Positions 25,532 to 33,666 of a stretch of 64,000 bases of DNA are shown piece by piece. How positions within the stretch are numbered: position 1 is the first letter of the stretch; every line of letters begins with the position of its first letter. This stretch comes from Nonomuraea sp. SYSU D8015 (GTDB lineage: Bacteria; Actinomycetota; Actinomycetes; Streptosporangiales; Streptosporangiaceae). Under the pieces are notes generated by a model. The model saw only the letters and a program-made list of their open reading frames with translations, ran no database searches and was not told where the DNA came from. Both the position numbers and the translations under genes were made by a program. The stretch lies in the NCBI RefSeq assembly GCF_008065375.1, contig NZ_VJYI01000002.1:806001-870000 (forward strand), read 5' to 3'.

Positions 25532-26461
25532 TCAGGGGCCGTAGACGAAGTCGGGGTCCACCTGCTCGGCGAGGTCGGCGCCGGTGCGCTCGTTGGCCCA
25601 CGCGCGGGCGTTGCGCAGGTGGAACTCGACGGTCTGCCGGCCGAAGCGCTCCCAGTCCTTCTCCTGCTCGTCGAGGGCCTTGCGGAGCAGGGCCAGCGCG
25701 TCGGAGTTGACCGGCTCCAGGTCGTCGAGCGTGAAGTGGCGTCCCTGCTCCATGGCGCGGACGGCGGCCGAGTGCTCCATCCAGGTGAGCAGGTCGTCGC
25801 CGACGTGCTCGCGCAGGAACTCGACGTCGGACGGACCGTGGACCTTGTTGCCGACCACGGCCAGCGCGACGTCGTACTTGGCGGCGTACTCGCGGTATTG
25901 CCGGTAGACGCTCACGCCCTGCCTGGTGGGCTCGGCGACGAGGAAGGTCAGGTCGAAGCGGGTGAACAGGCCCGAGGCGAAGGAGTCGGCGCCGGCCGTC
26001 ATGTCCACCACGACGTATTCGCCGGGGCCGTCGACCAGGTGGTTGAGCAGCAGCTCCACCGCGCCGACCTTGGAGTGGTAGCAGGCCACGCCGAGGTCTT
26101 CCTCGCTGAACGGGCCGGTGGCCAGCAGACGCAGACCGTCGGGGGTGGTCAGGCCGTAGGGGTCGGTGGCTAGGTCCTCGAAGCTGAGCAGCGTGGACCC
26201 GCGGCCGGGCGGCGTGGTCTTGACCATGACGTCGGCGGATGGGATGCGCGGATTCGTGCCGCGCAGCCGGTCCTTGATCTCGGTGAGGTGGGCGCCGAGC
26301 GGCTCGGGCTGCCGGTCGAGACCGAGGACCAGCGCCAGGTGCTGGTTGATGTCGGCGTCCACGGCCACCACCGGACCGCCCTGGCTCGCCACGTGCCTCG
26401 CGAACAGCGCCGACATCGTCGTCTTGCCGCTGCCGCCCTTGCCGACGAAGGCCACTCTCAC
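25532..26461 (-). CDS. CooC/ArsA-like P-loop ATPase (SIMIBI class)
   Basis: 309 residues from GTG 26461, with GGAG 5 nt upstream. The deviant Walker A GKGGSGKTT (KGGxGKTT) at residues 6-14 and VVAVDADINQHLA mark the MinD/ArsA/NifH group; VVVDMTAGADSFASGLFTRFDLTFLVAEPT fits CooC-type maturation ATPases of carbon monoxide dehydrogenase. No CO dehydrogenase or other nickel enzyme is in the window, so the partner metalloenzyme or client is unknown. It is divergent from the TPR gene 67 nt away. Confidence 0.8.
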   Translation of the reverse strand: MRVAFVGKGGSGKTTMSALFARHVASQGGPVVAVDADINQHLALVLGLDRQPEPLGAHLTEIKDRLRGTNPRIPSADVMVKTTPPGRGSTLLSFEDLATDPYGLTTPDGLRLLATGPFSEEDLGVACYHSKVGAVELLLNHLVDGPGEYVVVDMTAGADSFASGLFTRFDLTFLVAEPTRQGVSVYRQYREYAAKYDVALAVVGNKVHGPSDVEFLREHVGDDLLTWMEHSAAVRAMEQGRHFTLDDLEPVNSDALALLRKALDEQEKDWERFGRQTVEFHLRNARAWANERTGADLAEQVDPDFVYGP

Positions 26462-26528
26462 GGGAACTCCAGTTGATGATGAAAATCGTTTCCGGGCTGG
26501 TCGATCTCCATGATGCCACACTGGGATC

Positions 26529-27008
26529 ATGCGTAAAGGTGAATTGGCGCAGGCCGTGCGGCTGCGCGAGGCGGGCAAGACGGACGAGGCCCGCCACCTG
26601 CTGGTCGATCTGGCGCGGCGCCATCCCGACGACGCCGAGGTGGCCTACCAGACGGCGTGGGTGCACGACGTGCTCGGGCTGGAGGCCGAGGCGGTGCCGT
26701 ACTACGAGACGGCGTTGGCGGGGCAGGGGTTGAGCGCCGAGGACCGGTTGGGCGCCTACACGGGGTACGGCAGCACGTTGCGGGTGCTCGGGCGGTACGA
26801 GGACGCGTTGGAGACGTTCGGGCGCGGGCTGGAGGAGTTCCCCAGGGATCCGGCGCTGCGGACGTTCATGGCCATGGCGCTCCACAATGCCGGGCGGTCG
26901 AGGGAGGCCGTCTCGACGCTGCTCAAGGTGGTCGCCGAGTCCGGCAAGGTGGGCGGCTACCGGCGAGCCGTCGAGTACTACGCGGACAATCTGGACGAGA
27001 CGGTCTAG
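26529..27008 (+). CDS. Tetratricopeptide repeat protein
   Basis: 159 residues, built of about four TPR-like helix pairs (KTDEARHLLVDLARRHPDDAEVAYQTAWVHDVLGLEAEAVPYYETAL; RLGAYTGYGSTLRVLGRYEDALETFGRGLEEFPRDPALRTFMAMALHNAGRSREAV). It matches a family of small actinobacterial and firmicute TPR proteins. It should be a cytosolic protein-protein interaction module. ATG 26529 has a CACACT hexamer ending 6 nt upstream, suggesting a leaderless start. The stop overlaps that of the convergent LCP gene by 4 nt. Confidence 0.85.
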   Translation: MRKGELAQAVRLREAGKTDEARHLLVDLARRHPDDAEVAYQTAWVHDVLGLEAEAVPYYETALAGQGLSAEDRLGAYTGYGSTLRVLGRYEDALETFGRGLEEFPRDPALRTFMAMALHNAGRSREAVSTLLKVVAESGKVGGYRRAVEYYADNLDETV

Positions 27009-28384
27009 CGGCAGATCGCGTCCAGGCTGACCGGGTCCTCCTCCGCGCCCGGCTCCGGCGACGCGGCCCGGGGTGCGGTGGCGGACCTGGCCGAAGGGCG
27101 CTCCTTCAGGGCCTGGTCGACCTTGCGGCGGATGAGGGACCAGTCGGGGTAGACGGTGCTGATCAGCGGCGGCACGAAGCTGAGGCTGCGTATCTTGGTG
27201 CCCTTCACCTTCTGGGCCAGCTCCACGATGGCGGGCAGGAGGGCCTGCGGGATGTCGGTGGAGATCGCCCGCTTGGTGGCGGCGGCGAGGCGCTCGAAGC
27301 TGTTGAGCAAGGTCATCGGGTCTGCCTGCTTGGCGACCGCGTTGAGCAGGCATTTCTGGCGCCCCATCCGGACGTAGTCGTCGCTGTCGGTGCGCGAGCG
27401 GCCGTACCAGAGGGCCTGTTCGCCGGTGAGCTTGCGGGTGCCGGCGGGCAGGAGGCCCTCGCGGTGGCGGCCGTACACGATGGGCTCCTTGATGGTGACC
27501 TTCACGCCTCCCATGGCGTCGACCATCTCCGCGAAGCCCTTCATGTCCACCATGGCGTAGTAGTGCACGGGGATGCCCAGGATGTAGCTGATCGTCTGCT
27601 TGAGGAGGGTGGGGCCGCGCTTACCCCTCCCGACGCCGGGCACCATGTCGGGGTGGTCCTCGGCGTACTGGAAGACCTCGTTGAGCAGGCCGGGAGTCTG
27701 CGGGTCGCTGCCGGTGAAGCCCCACGGGAAGCGGGCCCTGGCCGGGCCCTTGGGGAGCGGCACGCGCTGGAGGTTGCGCGGCAGGCCGAACAGGGTGGTC
27801 GTGCCGGTCGTGACATCCACGCTGGCCACGGTCATGCTGTCGGTCCGCACGCCGGGCCGGCTGGGGGCGGAGTCCGCGCCGACCAGCAGGAAGTTGACGC
27901 GGGCGGCGCCGCTCCACGGGTCGTCGGCCAGGATGGGGCTGTTGCCCGTGGCGGAGAACAGGCTGTTCACGACGTCGCGCGAGACGTGGGCGAGCCTGGC
28001 GGCGTAGACGGTCGGGGCCAGGACGAGCGCGCAGAGAGCGATGGTCAGCGTCGTGGTGAAGAAGCGGCCGACGGCGTCCGAGCGCGGGGGGCGTACCAGG
28101 AGGAAGGACCAGACGATCACGCCGGTCCAGGCCAGCGCGATCACCACCAGGCCGGCGGTGAGCCAGGCGAGCCAGCGCGGCTGCACGGCGAGCGACAGGA
28201 GGTTCGTGCTGAACGCGGTGAAGACGGAGAGGATCGAGACCAGCATCAGGATGTACGCCGCCATGAGCGCCACGCCGGTCTTGCGGCGCTCCGCAGCCAC
28301 GTGCGCCACCCCCCACAGCACGGCCGACGCCAACGTCAACGTGATGCTCGCCCCCAGGCCGAATCCCCGATCTTTGCCCGTCAT
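27005..28384 (-). CDS. LytR-CpsA-Psr (LCP) family protein with four-helix N-terminus
   Basis: 459 residues. LCP enzymes attach wall teichoic acid, arabinogalactan or similar glycopolymers to peptidoglycan. About four transmembrane helices occupy residues 8-135, then the extracytoplasmic LCP domain: VNFLLVGADSAPSRPGVRTDSMTVASVD, LFGLPRNLQRVPL (equivalent to the SxPRD region), and the conserved Arg motif LTGEQALWYGRSRTDSDDYVRMGRQKCLL. The multi-helix N-terminus is unusual compared with the single-helix LCP at 59127 and suggests a distinct subgroup. Divergent from the methyltransferase gene. Confidence 0.92.
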   Translation of the reverse strand: MTGKDRGFGLGASITLTLASAVLWGVAHVAAERRKTGVALMAAYILMLVSILSVFTAFSTNLLSLAVQPRWLAWLTAGLVVIALAWTGVIVWSFLLVRPPRSDAVGRFFTTTLTIALCALVLAPTVYAARLAHVSRDVVNSLFSATGNSPILADDPWSGAARVNFLLVGADSAPSRPGVRTDSMTVASVDVTTGTTTLFGLPRNLQRVPLPKGPARARFPWGFTGSDPQTPGLLNEVFQYAEDHPDMVPGVGRGKRGPTLLKQTISYILGIPVHYYAMVDMKGFAEMVDAMGGVKVTIKEPIVYGRHREGLLPAGTRKLTGEQALWYGRSRTDSDDYVRMGRQKCLLNAVAKQADPMTLLNSFERLAAATKRAISTDIPQALLPAIVELAQKVKGTKIRSLSFVPPLISTVYPDWSLIRRKVDQALKERPSARSATAPRAASPEPGAEEDPVSLDAICR

Positions 28385-28499
28385 GCCTGGTCAAACCCCC
28401 CATCCAGTGCCATCCAAGTGACCTTAGTAATGGGATGTGCGTGACTGTCGGTGTGAAGGGGAAGGGGTCGGTCAAATCCCCGTCAAGACCTACTTGAGA

Positions 28500-28505
28500 T
28501 ATAAC
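28500..28505 (+). promoter_or_regulatory. -10 element of leaderless promoter for the membrane methyltransferase
   Basis: TATAAC ends 6 nt before GTG 28512, within a short AT-rich patch (GAGATATAACGTGAATGTG). The absence of a ribosome-binding site supports leaderless initiation at 28512 or at the GTG 6 nt earlier. Confidence 0.5.
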
Positions 28506-28511
28506 GTGAAT

Positions 28512-29237
28512 GTGAGCAAGCGACACGGTACCTACGGGTTCGACGCACCTGGCGCCATCGCCGGTTTGCTCTTCGGAGCGATCGGGCTGATCGCCCTGGC
28601 GGTGATCTCGTTCGTCCAAGACATCCTGGCGGCGGGCATCGCGTTCCTCTTCGGCGGTCTCTACACGCTGGCCAGCGCGGCCAGCTACCTCTACACGACG
28701 CGGCGGGGCAAGTTCGCCGTCTGGGCGGAGGAGCTCCAGCGGCTGCAGGGCGACGAGCGGCTGCTCGACATCGGCTGCGGGCGGGGAGCGGTGCTGCTCA
28801 TGGCGGCCGAGCGGCTCGGCAAGGGCCGGGCGACCGGCGTCGACCTGTGGCGCAAGCGCGACCGGTCGGGCAACGGCGACTCGACGACCAGGGCGAACGC
28901 CGAGGCGGAAGGCGTCTCCGACCGGGTCGAGCTGGTGACGGGCGACATGCGCGACCTGCCGTTCGGCGACGACGCGTTCGACGTGGTCGTCTCGAGTCTG
29001 GCCATCCACGACATCCGTGACGCGGAGGGCCGCGCGCAGGCCGTCCGCGAGGCGCACCGTGTGCTGCGGCCCGGCGGTCTGATGCTGCTCGCCGACTTCC
29101 ACCACACACCCGCGTACGAGGCGACGTTACGCGAGATCGGTGTCGTGGACGTGCGGCGGCGCGACGCGGGCTGGCGGTTCTGGTACGGCGGTCCGTGGTT
29201 CGGCACGACCTTCGTCGAGGCCAGGAAGCCCGCGTAG
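28512..29237 (+). CDS. Membrane-anchored class I SAM-dependent methyltransferase
   Basis: 241 residues from GTG 28512. Two transmembrane helices lie at about 13-60 (GAIAGLLFGAIGLIALAVISFV and ILAAGIAFLFGGLYTLASAASYLY), followed by a UbiE/methyltransf_11 domain: RLLDIGCGRGAVLLMAAERL (motif I), TGVDLW, VVSSLAIHDI and HRVLRPGGLMLLADF. The membrane anchor suggests a lipid, quinone or other hydrophobic substrate; this is inference. It is followed after 31 nt by the MFS gene. Confidence 0.88.
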   Translation: MSKRHGTYGFDAPGAIAGLLFGAIGLIALAVISFVQDILAAGIAFLFGGLYTLASAASYLYTTRRGKFAVWAEELQRLQGDERLLDIGCGRGAVLLMAAERLGKGRATGVDLWRKRDRSGNGDSTTRANAEAEGVSDRVELVTGDMRDLPFGDDAFDVVVSSLAIHDIRDAEGRAQAVREAHRVLRPGGLMLLADFHHTPAYEATLREIGVVDVRRRDAGWRFWYGGPWFGTTFVEARKPA

Positions 29238-29268
29238 AAGGGGCTTGCCGGGGTAGCCAGAAGCCTTT

Positions 29269-30708
29269 ATGAGCGACGTGGAAACCGGCACGATAAGCAC
29301 CAAGGTGCCCGCGCGGCTGGACCGGTTGCCGTGGTCACGGTGGCACTGGATGATCGTCATAGGGCTCGGCACCGTCTGGATACTCGACGGGCTCGAGGTC
29401 ACCATCGTCGGCAATCTGTCCGCGCAGCTGGCCAAGCCGGGCAGCGGCGTGGACATCACCCAGGCGCAGGTCGCGGGCCTGGCGGCCGCGCTCTACGTCG
29501 CCGGAGCCTGCTCGGGGGCGCTCTTCTTCGGCTGGCTGACCGACAGGTTCGGCAGGAAGAAACTGTTCATCGTCACGCTGATCGTCTATCTGGCGGCGAC
29601 GCTGATGACGGCGTTCTCGTTCAGCGCGTGGTGGTTCTTCCTGTTCAGGTTCATGACCGGATTCGGCATCGGCGGCGAGTACGCCGCGATCAACTCGGCC
29701 ATCGACGAGCTCATCCCGAGCCGGCACCGCGGGCGCATCGACATCATCATCAACGGCAGCTACTGGCTCGGCGCGGCCGGCGGGGCGCTGCTGACCGTGC
29801 CGCTGCTCAACGACCTGCCGGTCAACATCGGCTGGCGCGTGGCGTTCGGGCTCGGCGTGGTGCTGGGTCTGGCCATCCTCCTCGTGCGGCGGCACGTGCC
29901 GGAGAGCCCGCGCTGGCTGTTCATCCACGGCCGGGACCGGGAGGCCGAGGAGATCGTGGACGGCATCGAGCGGGAGATCGGGAAGGACCTGCCCGAGCCG
30001 GAGCAGTCGATGACCGTGCACCAGCGCAAGTCGATCGGGTTCGTCAGGATCGCGCACACGATGGTCGCGCTCTACCCGAAGCGGACGGTGCTCGGCCTGT
30101 CGCTCTTCATCGGCCAGGCGTTCCTCTACAACGCGATCACCTTCGGGTACGCGCAGATCCTGTCCACGTTCTTCCAGATCGACACATACACCGGCTACTA
30201 CTTCGCGGTGATAGCGCTCGGGAACTTCCTCGGCCCGCTGCTGCTCGGCCACCTCTTCGACACGGTGGGCCGGATCCCGATGATCTCGGCCACCTACATC
30301 GGGTCCGGGCTGCTGCTGCTCGGGACCGCGTGGCTGTTCAACGAGGGCATGCTCACGGCGGTCACGCTGACCGCGTGCTGGTCGGCGGTGCTGTTCGTGG
30401 CCTCGGCCGGGGCCAGTTCGGCGTACCTGACCGTCAGCGAGATCTTCCCGATGGAGACCAGGGCGATGGCGATCGCGTTCTTCTTCGCGATCGGCACGGC
30501 CGCCGGCGGCATCGCCGGTCCGCTGGTCTTCGCCTCGCTCGTGGAGACCGGCGTGCCGGGCGACACGGCGCTCGCCTTCACCATCGGCGCACTGGTGATG
30601 ATCGCCGGTGGGTTGGTCGAGCTCTTCCTGGGCGTCAAGGCCGAGCGGAAGGGGCTGGAGGCCATCGCGGCGCCTCTGACGACCGCCGGAGTCGCGCGGG
30701 CCGCATGA
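29269..30708 (+). CDS. Major facilitator superfamily transporter (sugar-porter-like)
   Basis: 479 residues with about 12 hydrophobic helices. MFS signatures are present: GWLTDRFGRKKLF (loop 2-3, GxLaDrxGRkk), FRFMTGFGIGGEYAAINSAIDELIPSRHRGR (sugar-porter motif), VPESPRWLF and the second-half LGHLFDTVGRIPMI. This places it near the sugar/aromatic acid porter groups; cargo cannot be determined. The 3' end overlaps the thymidylate-synthase-like gene on the other strand by 74 bp. Confidence 0.92.
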   Translation: MSDVETGTISTKVPARLDRLPWSRWHWMIVIGLGTVWILDGLEVTIVGNLSAQLAKPGSGVDITQAQVAGLAAALYVAGACSGALFFGWLTDRFGRKKLFIVTLIVYLAATLMTAFSFSAWWFFLFRFMTGFGIGGEYAAINSAIDELIPSRHRGRIDIIINGSYWLGAAGGALLTVPLLNDLPVNIGWRVAFGLGVVLGLAILLVRRHVPESPRWLFIHGRDREAEEIVDGIEREIGKDLPEPEQSMTVHQRKSIGFVRIAHTMVALYPKRTVLGLSLFIGQAFLYNAITFGYAQILSTFFQIDTYTGYYFAVIALGNFLGPLLLGHLFDTVGRIPMISATYIGSGLLLLGTAWLFNEGMLTAVTLTACWSAVLFVASAGASSAYLTVSEIFPMETRAMAIAFFFAIGTAAGGIAGPLVFASLVETGVPGDTALAFTIGALVMIAGGLVELFLGVKAERKGLEAIAAPLTTAGVARAA

Positions 30709-31294
30709 CCTGGAGCACCTGCGTGCTGTCGGCCAGGTAGAGGTGGGGCACGTCCACGAACACCCGCATCGGCCCCCGCTCCAGGCGCAGCGTCCGCGCC
30801 ATCCGCGCCTGGACGTCGGCGAGCGGCACGTAGTTGAGGTAGCTGGTGTAGGCGTTCTGGGAGCGGAACGTCGCGGTCATCACGAGCGCGTCGTTCCTGA
30901 TCCGGAACGCCAGGCCGACCAGGCAGGGCACCGCGTCGTACGGCTCGTCCGGGCCGGTGAGCGAGATCCACGCGCTCTTGCTGTACGGCTTGGACCGCAG
31001 CAGGTCGGCCGCCCACCGCAGCTGGGTCCCGATCCTGGCCGCATAGCTGTACTTGAACGGCGGCACGATCGCGTCCTCGCTGAACTTCCTGCTGTACAAC
31101 GCCAGCCGCTCGGGGTCGCCGTACCGCTCGATTATCGGGTCGTCCCTGCTGACCCGCGCGATCTCGAACAGCACGGCCGGTCCCTCGACGACGGGACCGC
31201 GGTCGTCGAGGGCGAGCGTGCCCGCCGACCAGACATGGCGCATCAACCAGATCCACGCCTCCCCACATGACGCCCATTGAGCTGGGCCGGGCAT
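30635..31294 (-). CDS. Thymidylate-synthase-fold protein, non-canonical
   Basis: 219 residues. The central segment has the layout of thymidylate synthase family enzymes: a Pro-Cys at 123-124 (AVPCLVGLAF, where ThyA has the catalytic PC), an RS pair at 144-145 (ATFRSQNAYTSYLNYVPLADVQ, like the phosphate-binding RSxDxxLGxPFN region) and HLY at 184-186 (like DxHIY). Overall identity to ThyA is low, so it may act on another nucleotide or be a relative such as a hydroxymethylase. Its ATG directly follows the stop of the membrane-protein gene (TGAATG), so the two are coupled. The last 20 residues, which overlap the MFS gene, look like a readthrough tail. Confidence 0.55.
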   Translation of the reverse strand: MPGPAQWASCGEAWIWLMRHVWSAGTLALDDRGPVVEGPAVLFEIARVSRDDPIIERYGDPERLALYSRKFSEDAIVPPFKYSYAARIGTQLRWAADLLRSKPYSKSAWISLTGPDEPYDAVPCLVGLAFRIRNDALVMTATFRSQNAYTSYLNYVPLADVQARMARTLRLERGPMRVFVDVPHLYLADSTQVLQVMRPARLRRSSEAPRWPPAPSARP

Positions 31295-31966
31295 TCACGT
31301 CTCCAGATTCGGGAACTCGTAGGGGTTGCGGGGGAGCCGGCGGCGCCGGGTCACGTTGCAGCGCACGTAGTACACCGCATAGTGAAGCAGCGCGACCAGC
31401 AGGATGCCGGTCATGAGCGTGAGCAGGCTCGGGTCCTGGCCGCTCAGACCGGTCACACCGACGGTCAGGTAGGTGGAGTTGACGGTGGCGAGCATCATGA
31501 CGTTGATGCCCGGCCAGGCGAGCGGCGCGTACGTCTCGGGGAAACGCGGATCGATCGGGAGGTTCGGGCTCCAGCCGAGCTCTTTCCTCAGCCTCGTGGC
31601 GTAGAGGAGCCGGAAGTTGTTGATCGCCCGTGCCGTCCTGGCGTGCGCGTTGACCGCTTCGATGAGACGCAGGAACGGCAGCACGCTCAGCAGGCCGAAC
31701 GCCGTGATCAGGGCGAACAGATACCACGGCACCCGTTGCCACTGCGTCAGGCTCTGCGGGTCGACCACCTTGGCGCTGGCCAGGGCGATGGCGGCGAGGA
31801 ACGGGCCGGACAGCAGGCTCAGGGCGAGCCTGGTCATCTTGAGCCGCTCTTCTTTGGCGGCGAGGTGGACCGCGTAGATGCCGGTGAAGTCCACTGCGGC
31901 CAGCTGGAGGAACTGGCTAGCCCCGAGATCGTCCTCCCTGGCCATGCGAAGGGGGGTCTTCCGCAT
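31295..31966 (-). CDS. Four-helix membrane protein of unknown function
   Basis: 223 residues with hydrophobic segments at about 48-66, 81-101, 153-172 and 178-200, and basic ends (CNVTRRRRLPRNPYEFPNLET). No family is recognised. The sequence ARTARAINNFRLLYATRLRKELGW between helices 2 and 3 would form a soluble helical loop. It is the first gene of a two-gene operon with the thymidylate-synthase-like protein, whose start codon immediately follows its stop, so the two products are probably made in a fixed ratio and act together. Confidence 0.75.
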   Translation of the reverse strand: MRKTPLRMAREDDLGASQFLQLAAVDFTGIYAVHLAAKEERLKMTRLALSLLSGPFLAAIALASAKVVDPQSLTQWQRVPWYLFALITAFGLLSVLPFLRLIEAVNAHARTARAINNFRLLYATRLRKELGWSPNLPIDPRFPETYAPLAWPGINVMMLATVNSTYLTVGVTGLSGQDPSLLTLMTGILLVALLHYAVYYVRCNVTRRRRLPRNPYEFPNLET

Positions 31967-32051
31967 GGGCGTGCTCCTGGTCTTGGTACCTCCAGTATGA
32001 GCGGATATCTGGGGAATGGGCGGGCATTTCTACCAATTGTTCCAACAAATC

Positions 32052-33023
32052 TCAACTCACGGCGGTCAGGGAGGCGGTGGCCGCCACCCGGTCGATGTAC
32101 GCGGTCGGGAGGCCGTACAGGAGGGTCGCCATCTCGCGGTCGTGGATCACCGGCAGGGCGGCCACCGCGTCGGATGCCAGGCCGCGGCAGTACTCGATCG
32201 TGGTGTCCGCCATCCGGCTCGCCCGCAGCCTCCGCAGCACCTCGTCCACCTGCTCCGGGCGGCCGAGCAGGTCCTTCACGTCCGCGTCCGCCAGCAGCAC
32301 GGGGAGGCTGTAGACGCCCTGCCGCAGGTCGTTCCCCGCCGGCTTGCCGAGCTGCTCGCTGGTGGCGGTCAGGTCGAGCAGGTCGTCGAGGATCTGGAAG
32401 ATCAACCCGAACTTCTCCCCGTACGCCGCCATCCGCGCCCGGTCCTCCGGCGAGGCGTGCGCGCAGACCGCCGCCACCAGGCAGCCTGCCCGGAACAACG
32501 CGGCGGTCTTGCCGGTGATGGACCGGAAGGCGTTCTCCCTGGTCCGGTCCGCGTTGAACAGGTCGGTCGTCTCCAGGTACTGCCCCTCGGCCAGCTCGAC
32601 GACGGTCGCCGCCAGCACCTCGGCGACCGGCCTGGACACTGCCGTGATCGCCGCCAGCCCCGCCCTGGCCAGCATGAAATCCCCGATGAGCAGTGCCTTG
32701 CCGTCACCCAGCTCGGCGTTGAGCGTCCTCGCGCCGCGGCGCTCCGTCGCCCGGTCCATCAGGTCGTCGTGCACGAGCGACCCGGCGTGGATGAGCTCGA
32801 CGCAGGCCGCTGCCGTGATCACGCGCCTGTCGGGCGCCTTGCCGAGCGCGATCGAGGCCGCGAGCGTCAGGGCCGGCCGCAGCCGCTTCCCGCCGGCCGC
32901 GACGACGCGCTCGGCGCCGGCGCTGATGCCGGGCAGCGTGGAGGACCCGCTCAGGCGCCGGATCCTGGCCTCGACCTTGTGCAGGCCGTGGATGATGGCA
33001 GGGCTGCTCAGAAGTTGATCCAT
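32052..33023 (-). CDS. Trans-polyprenyl diphosphate synthase
   Basis: 323 residues from ATG 33023 (GGGG just upstream). It condenses isopentenyl diphosphate onto allylic diphosphates, probably for the menaquinone side chain or another long isoprenoid. Both aspartate-rich motifs are present: DDLMD (86-90, VHDDLMDRATERRG) and DDLLD (213-217, FQILDDLLDLTA). GGKRLRP (44-50) is the diphosphate-binding start. Divergent from the flavoprotein gene with 73 nt between starts. Chain length cannot be told by eye. Confidence 0.93.
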   Translation of the reverse strand: MDQLLSSPAIIHGLHKVEARIRRLSGSSTLPGISAGAERVVAAGGKRLRPALTLAASIALGKAPDRRVITAAACVELIHAGSLVHDDLMDRATERRGARTLNAELGDGKALLIGDFMLARAGLAAITAVSRPVAEVLAATVVELAEGQYLETTDLFNADRTRENAFRSITGKTAALFRAGCLVAAVCAHASPEDRARMAAYGEKFGLIFQILDDLLDLTATSEQLGKPAGNDLRQGVYSLPVLLADADVKDLLGRPEQVDEVLRRLRASRMADTTIEYCRGLASDAVAALPVIHDREMATLLYGLPTAYIDRVAATASLTAVS

Positions 33024-33083
33024 GTCCCCAGCGTGCGTCGCGGCCGCTGTGCCACGGCTGAGAGACGCTGAGGGCCCTCTCAG

Positions 33084-33089
33084 TACGCT
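33084..33089 (+). promoter_or_regulatory. -10 element of leaderless promoter for the flavoprotein gene
   Basis: TACGCT ends exactly 7 nt before GTG 33097, with no ribosome-binding site. Confidence 0.45.
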
Positions 33090-33096
33090 GGCCACC

Positions 33097-33579
33097 GTGA
33101 CCGAAGCGCGGGCCAAGGAACTCTACGTCGTCGTCTGCGCGGCCGATCCGGCGGCGGAGGTGAGCCGGCTCGTCGCCATGGCGCAGGAGGCGGGCTGGAT
33201 CGTCCAGGTCGTCGCCACGCCGTCGGCGCTCGACTTCATCGACGTGCCGGCGCTGGAACGGCAGACCGGCCGCCCGGTCCGCAGCCGCTACCGCAAGCCG
33301 TCCGAGCCCAAGCCGCCCCGGGCTGACGCGATCATCGTCGCTCCGGCCACGTACAACACGATCAACAAGTTCGCGCAGGGCATCGCGGACACGTACGCGC
33401 TGGGCGTGCTCGCCGAGGCGCCGGGGCTCGGCATCCCGGTCGTGGTGCTCCCGTGCGTCAACGACGCCCTGGCCGCGCGGACCCCGTACCGGCGCAGCGT
33501 GGAGGATTTGCGGGCGGACGGCGTACGGGTGCTGCCGGGGCTGGACTGGGAGCGCGCGCTGGCCGAGTTGGGAGACTGA
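33097..33579 (+). CDS. Flavoprotein family protein (PF02441-type)
   Basis: 160 residues from GTG 33097. It has the single-domain FMN-binding fold of phosphopantothenoylcysteine decarboxylase-like flavoproteins: LYVVVCAADPAAEVSRLVAMAQEAGW, RADAIIVAPATYNTINKFAQGIADTYALGVLAEA and IPVVVLPCVNDALAARTPYRRSVEDL. PATYNTINKFA replaces the PaSANtiaKiA motif of Dfp/UbiX. It is a stand-alone protein, not the bifunctional CoaBC, so its substrate is unknown. Confidence 0.85.
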   Translation: MTEARAKELYVVVCAADPAAEVSRLVAMAQEAGWIVQVVATPSALDFIDVPALERQTGRPVRSRYRKPSEPKPPRADAIIVAPATYNTINKFAQGIADTYALGVLAEAPGLGIPVVVLPCVNDALAARTPYRRSVEDLRADGVRVLPGLDWERALAELGD

Positions 33580-33666
33580 GCCCACGCGGCCTTTCCCGAT
33601 GCGTGGGTTGAGTCTGACACCGTGTGAGGCGGTATGCCGGGATGTGTCGATTCTCAGGAGGACATC

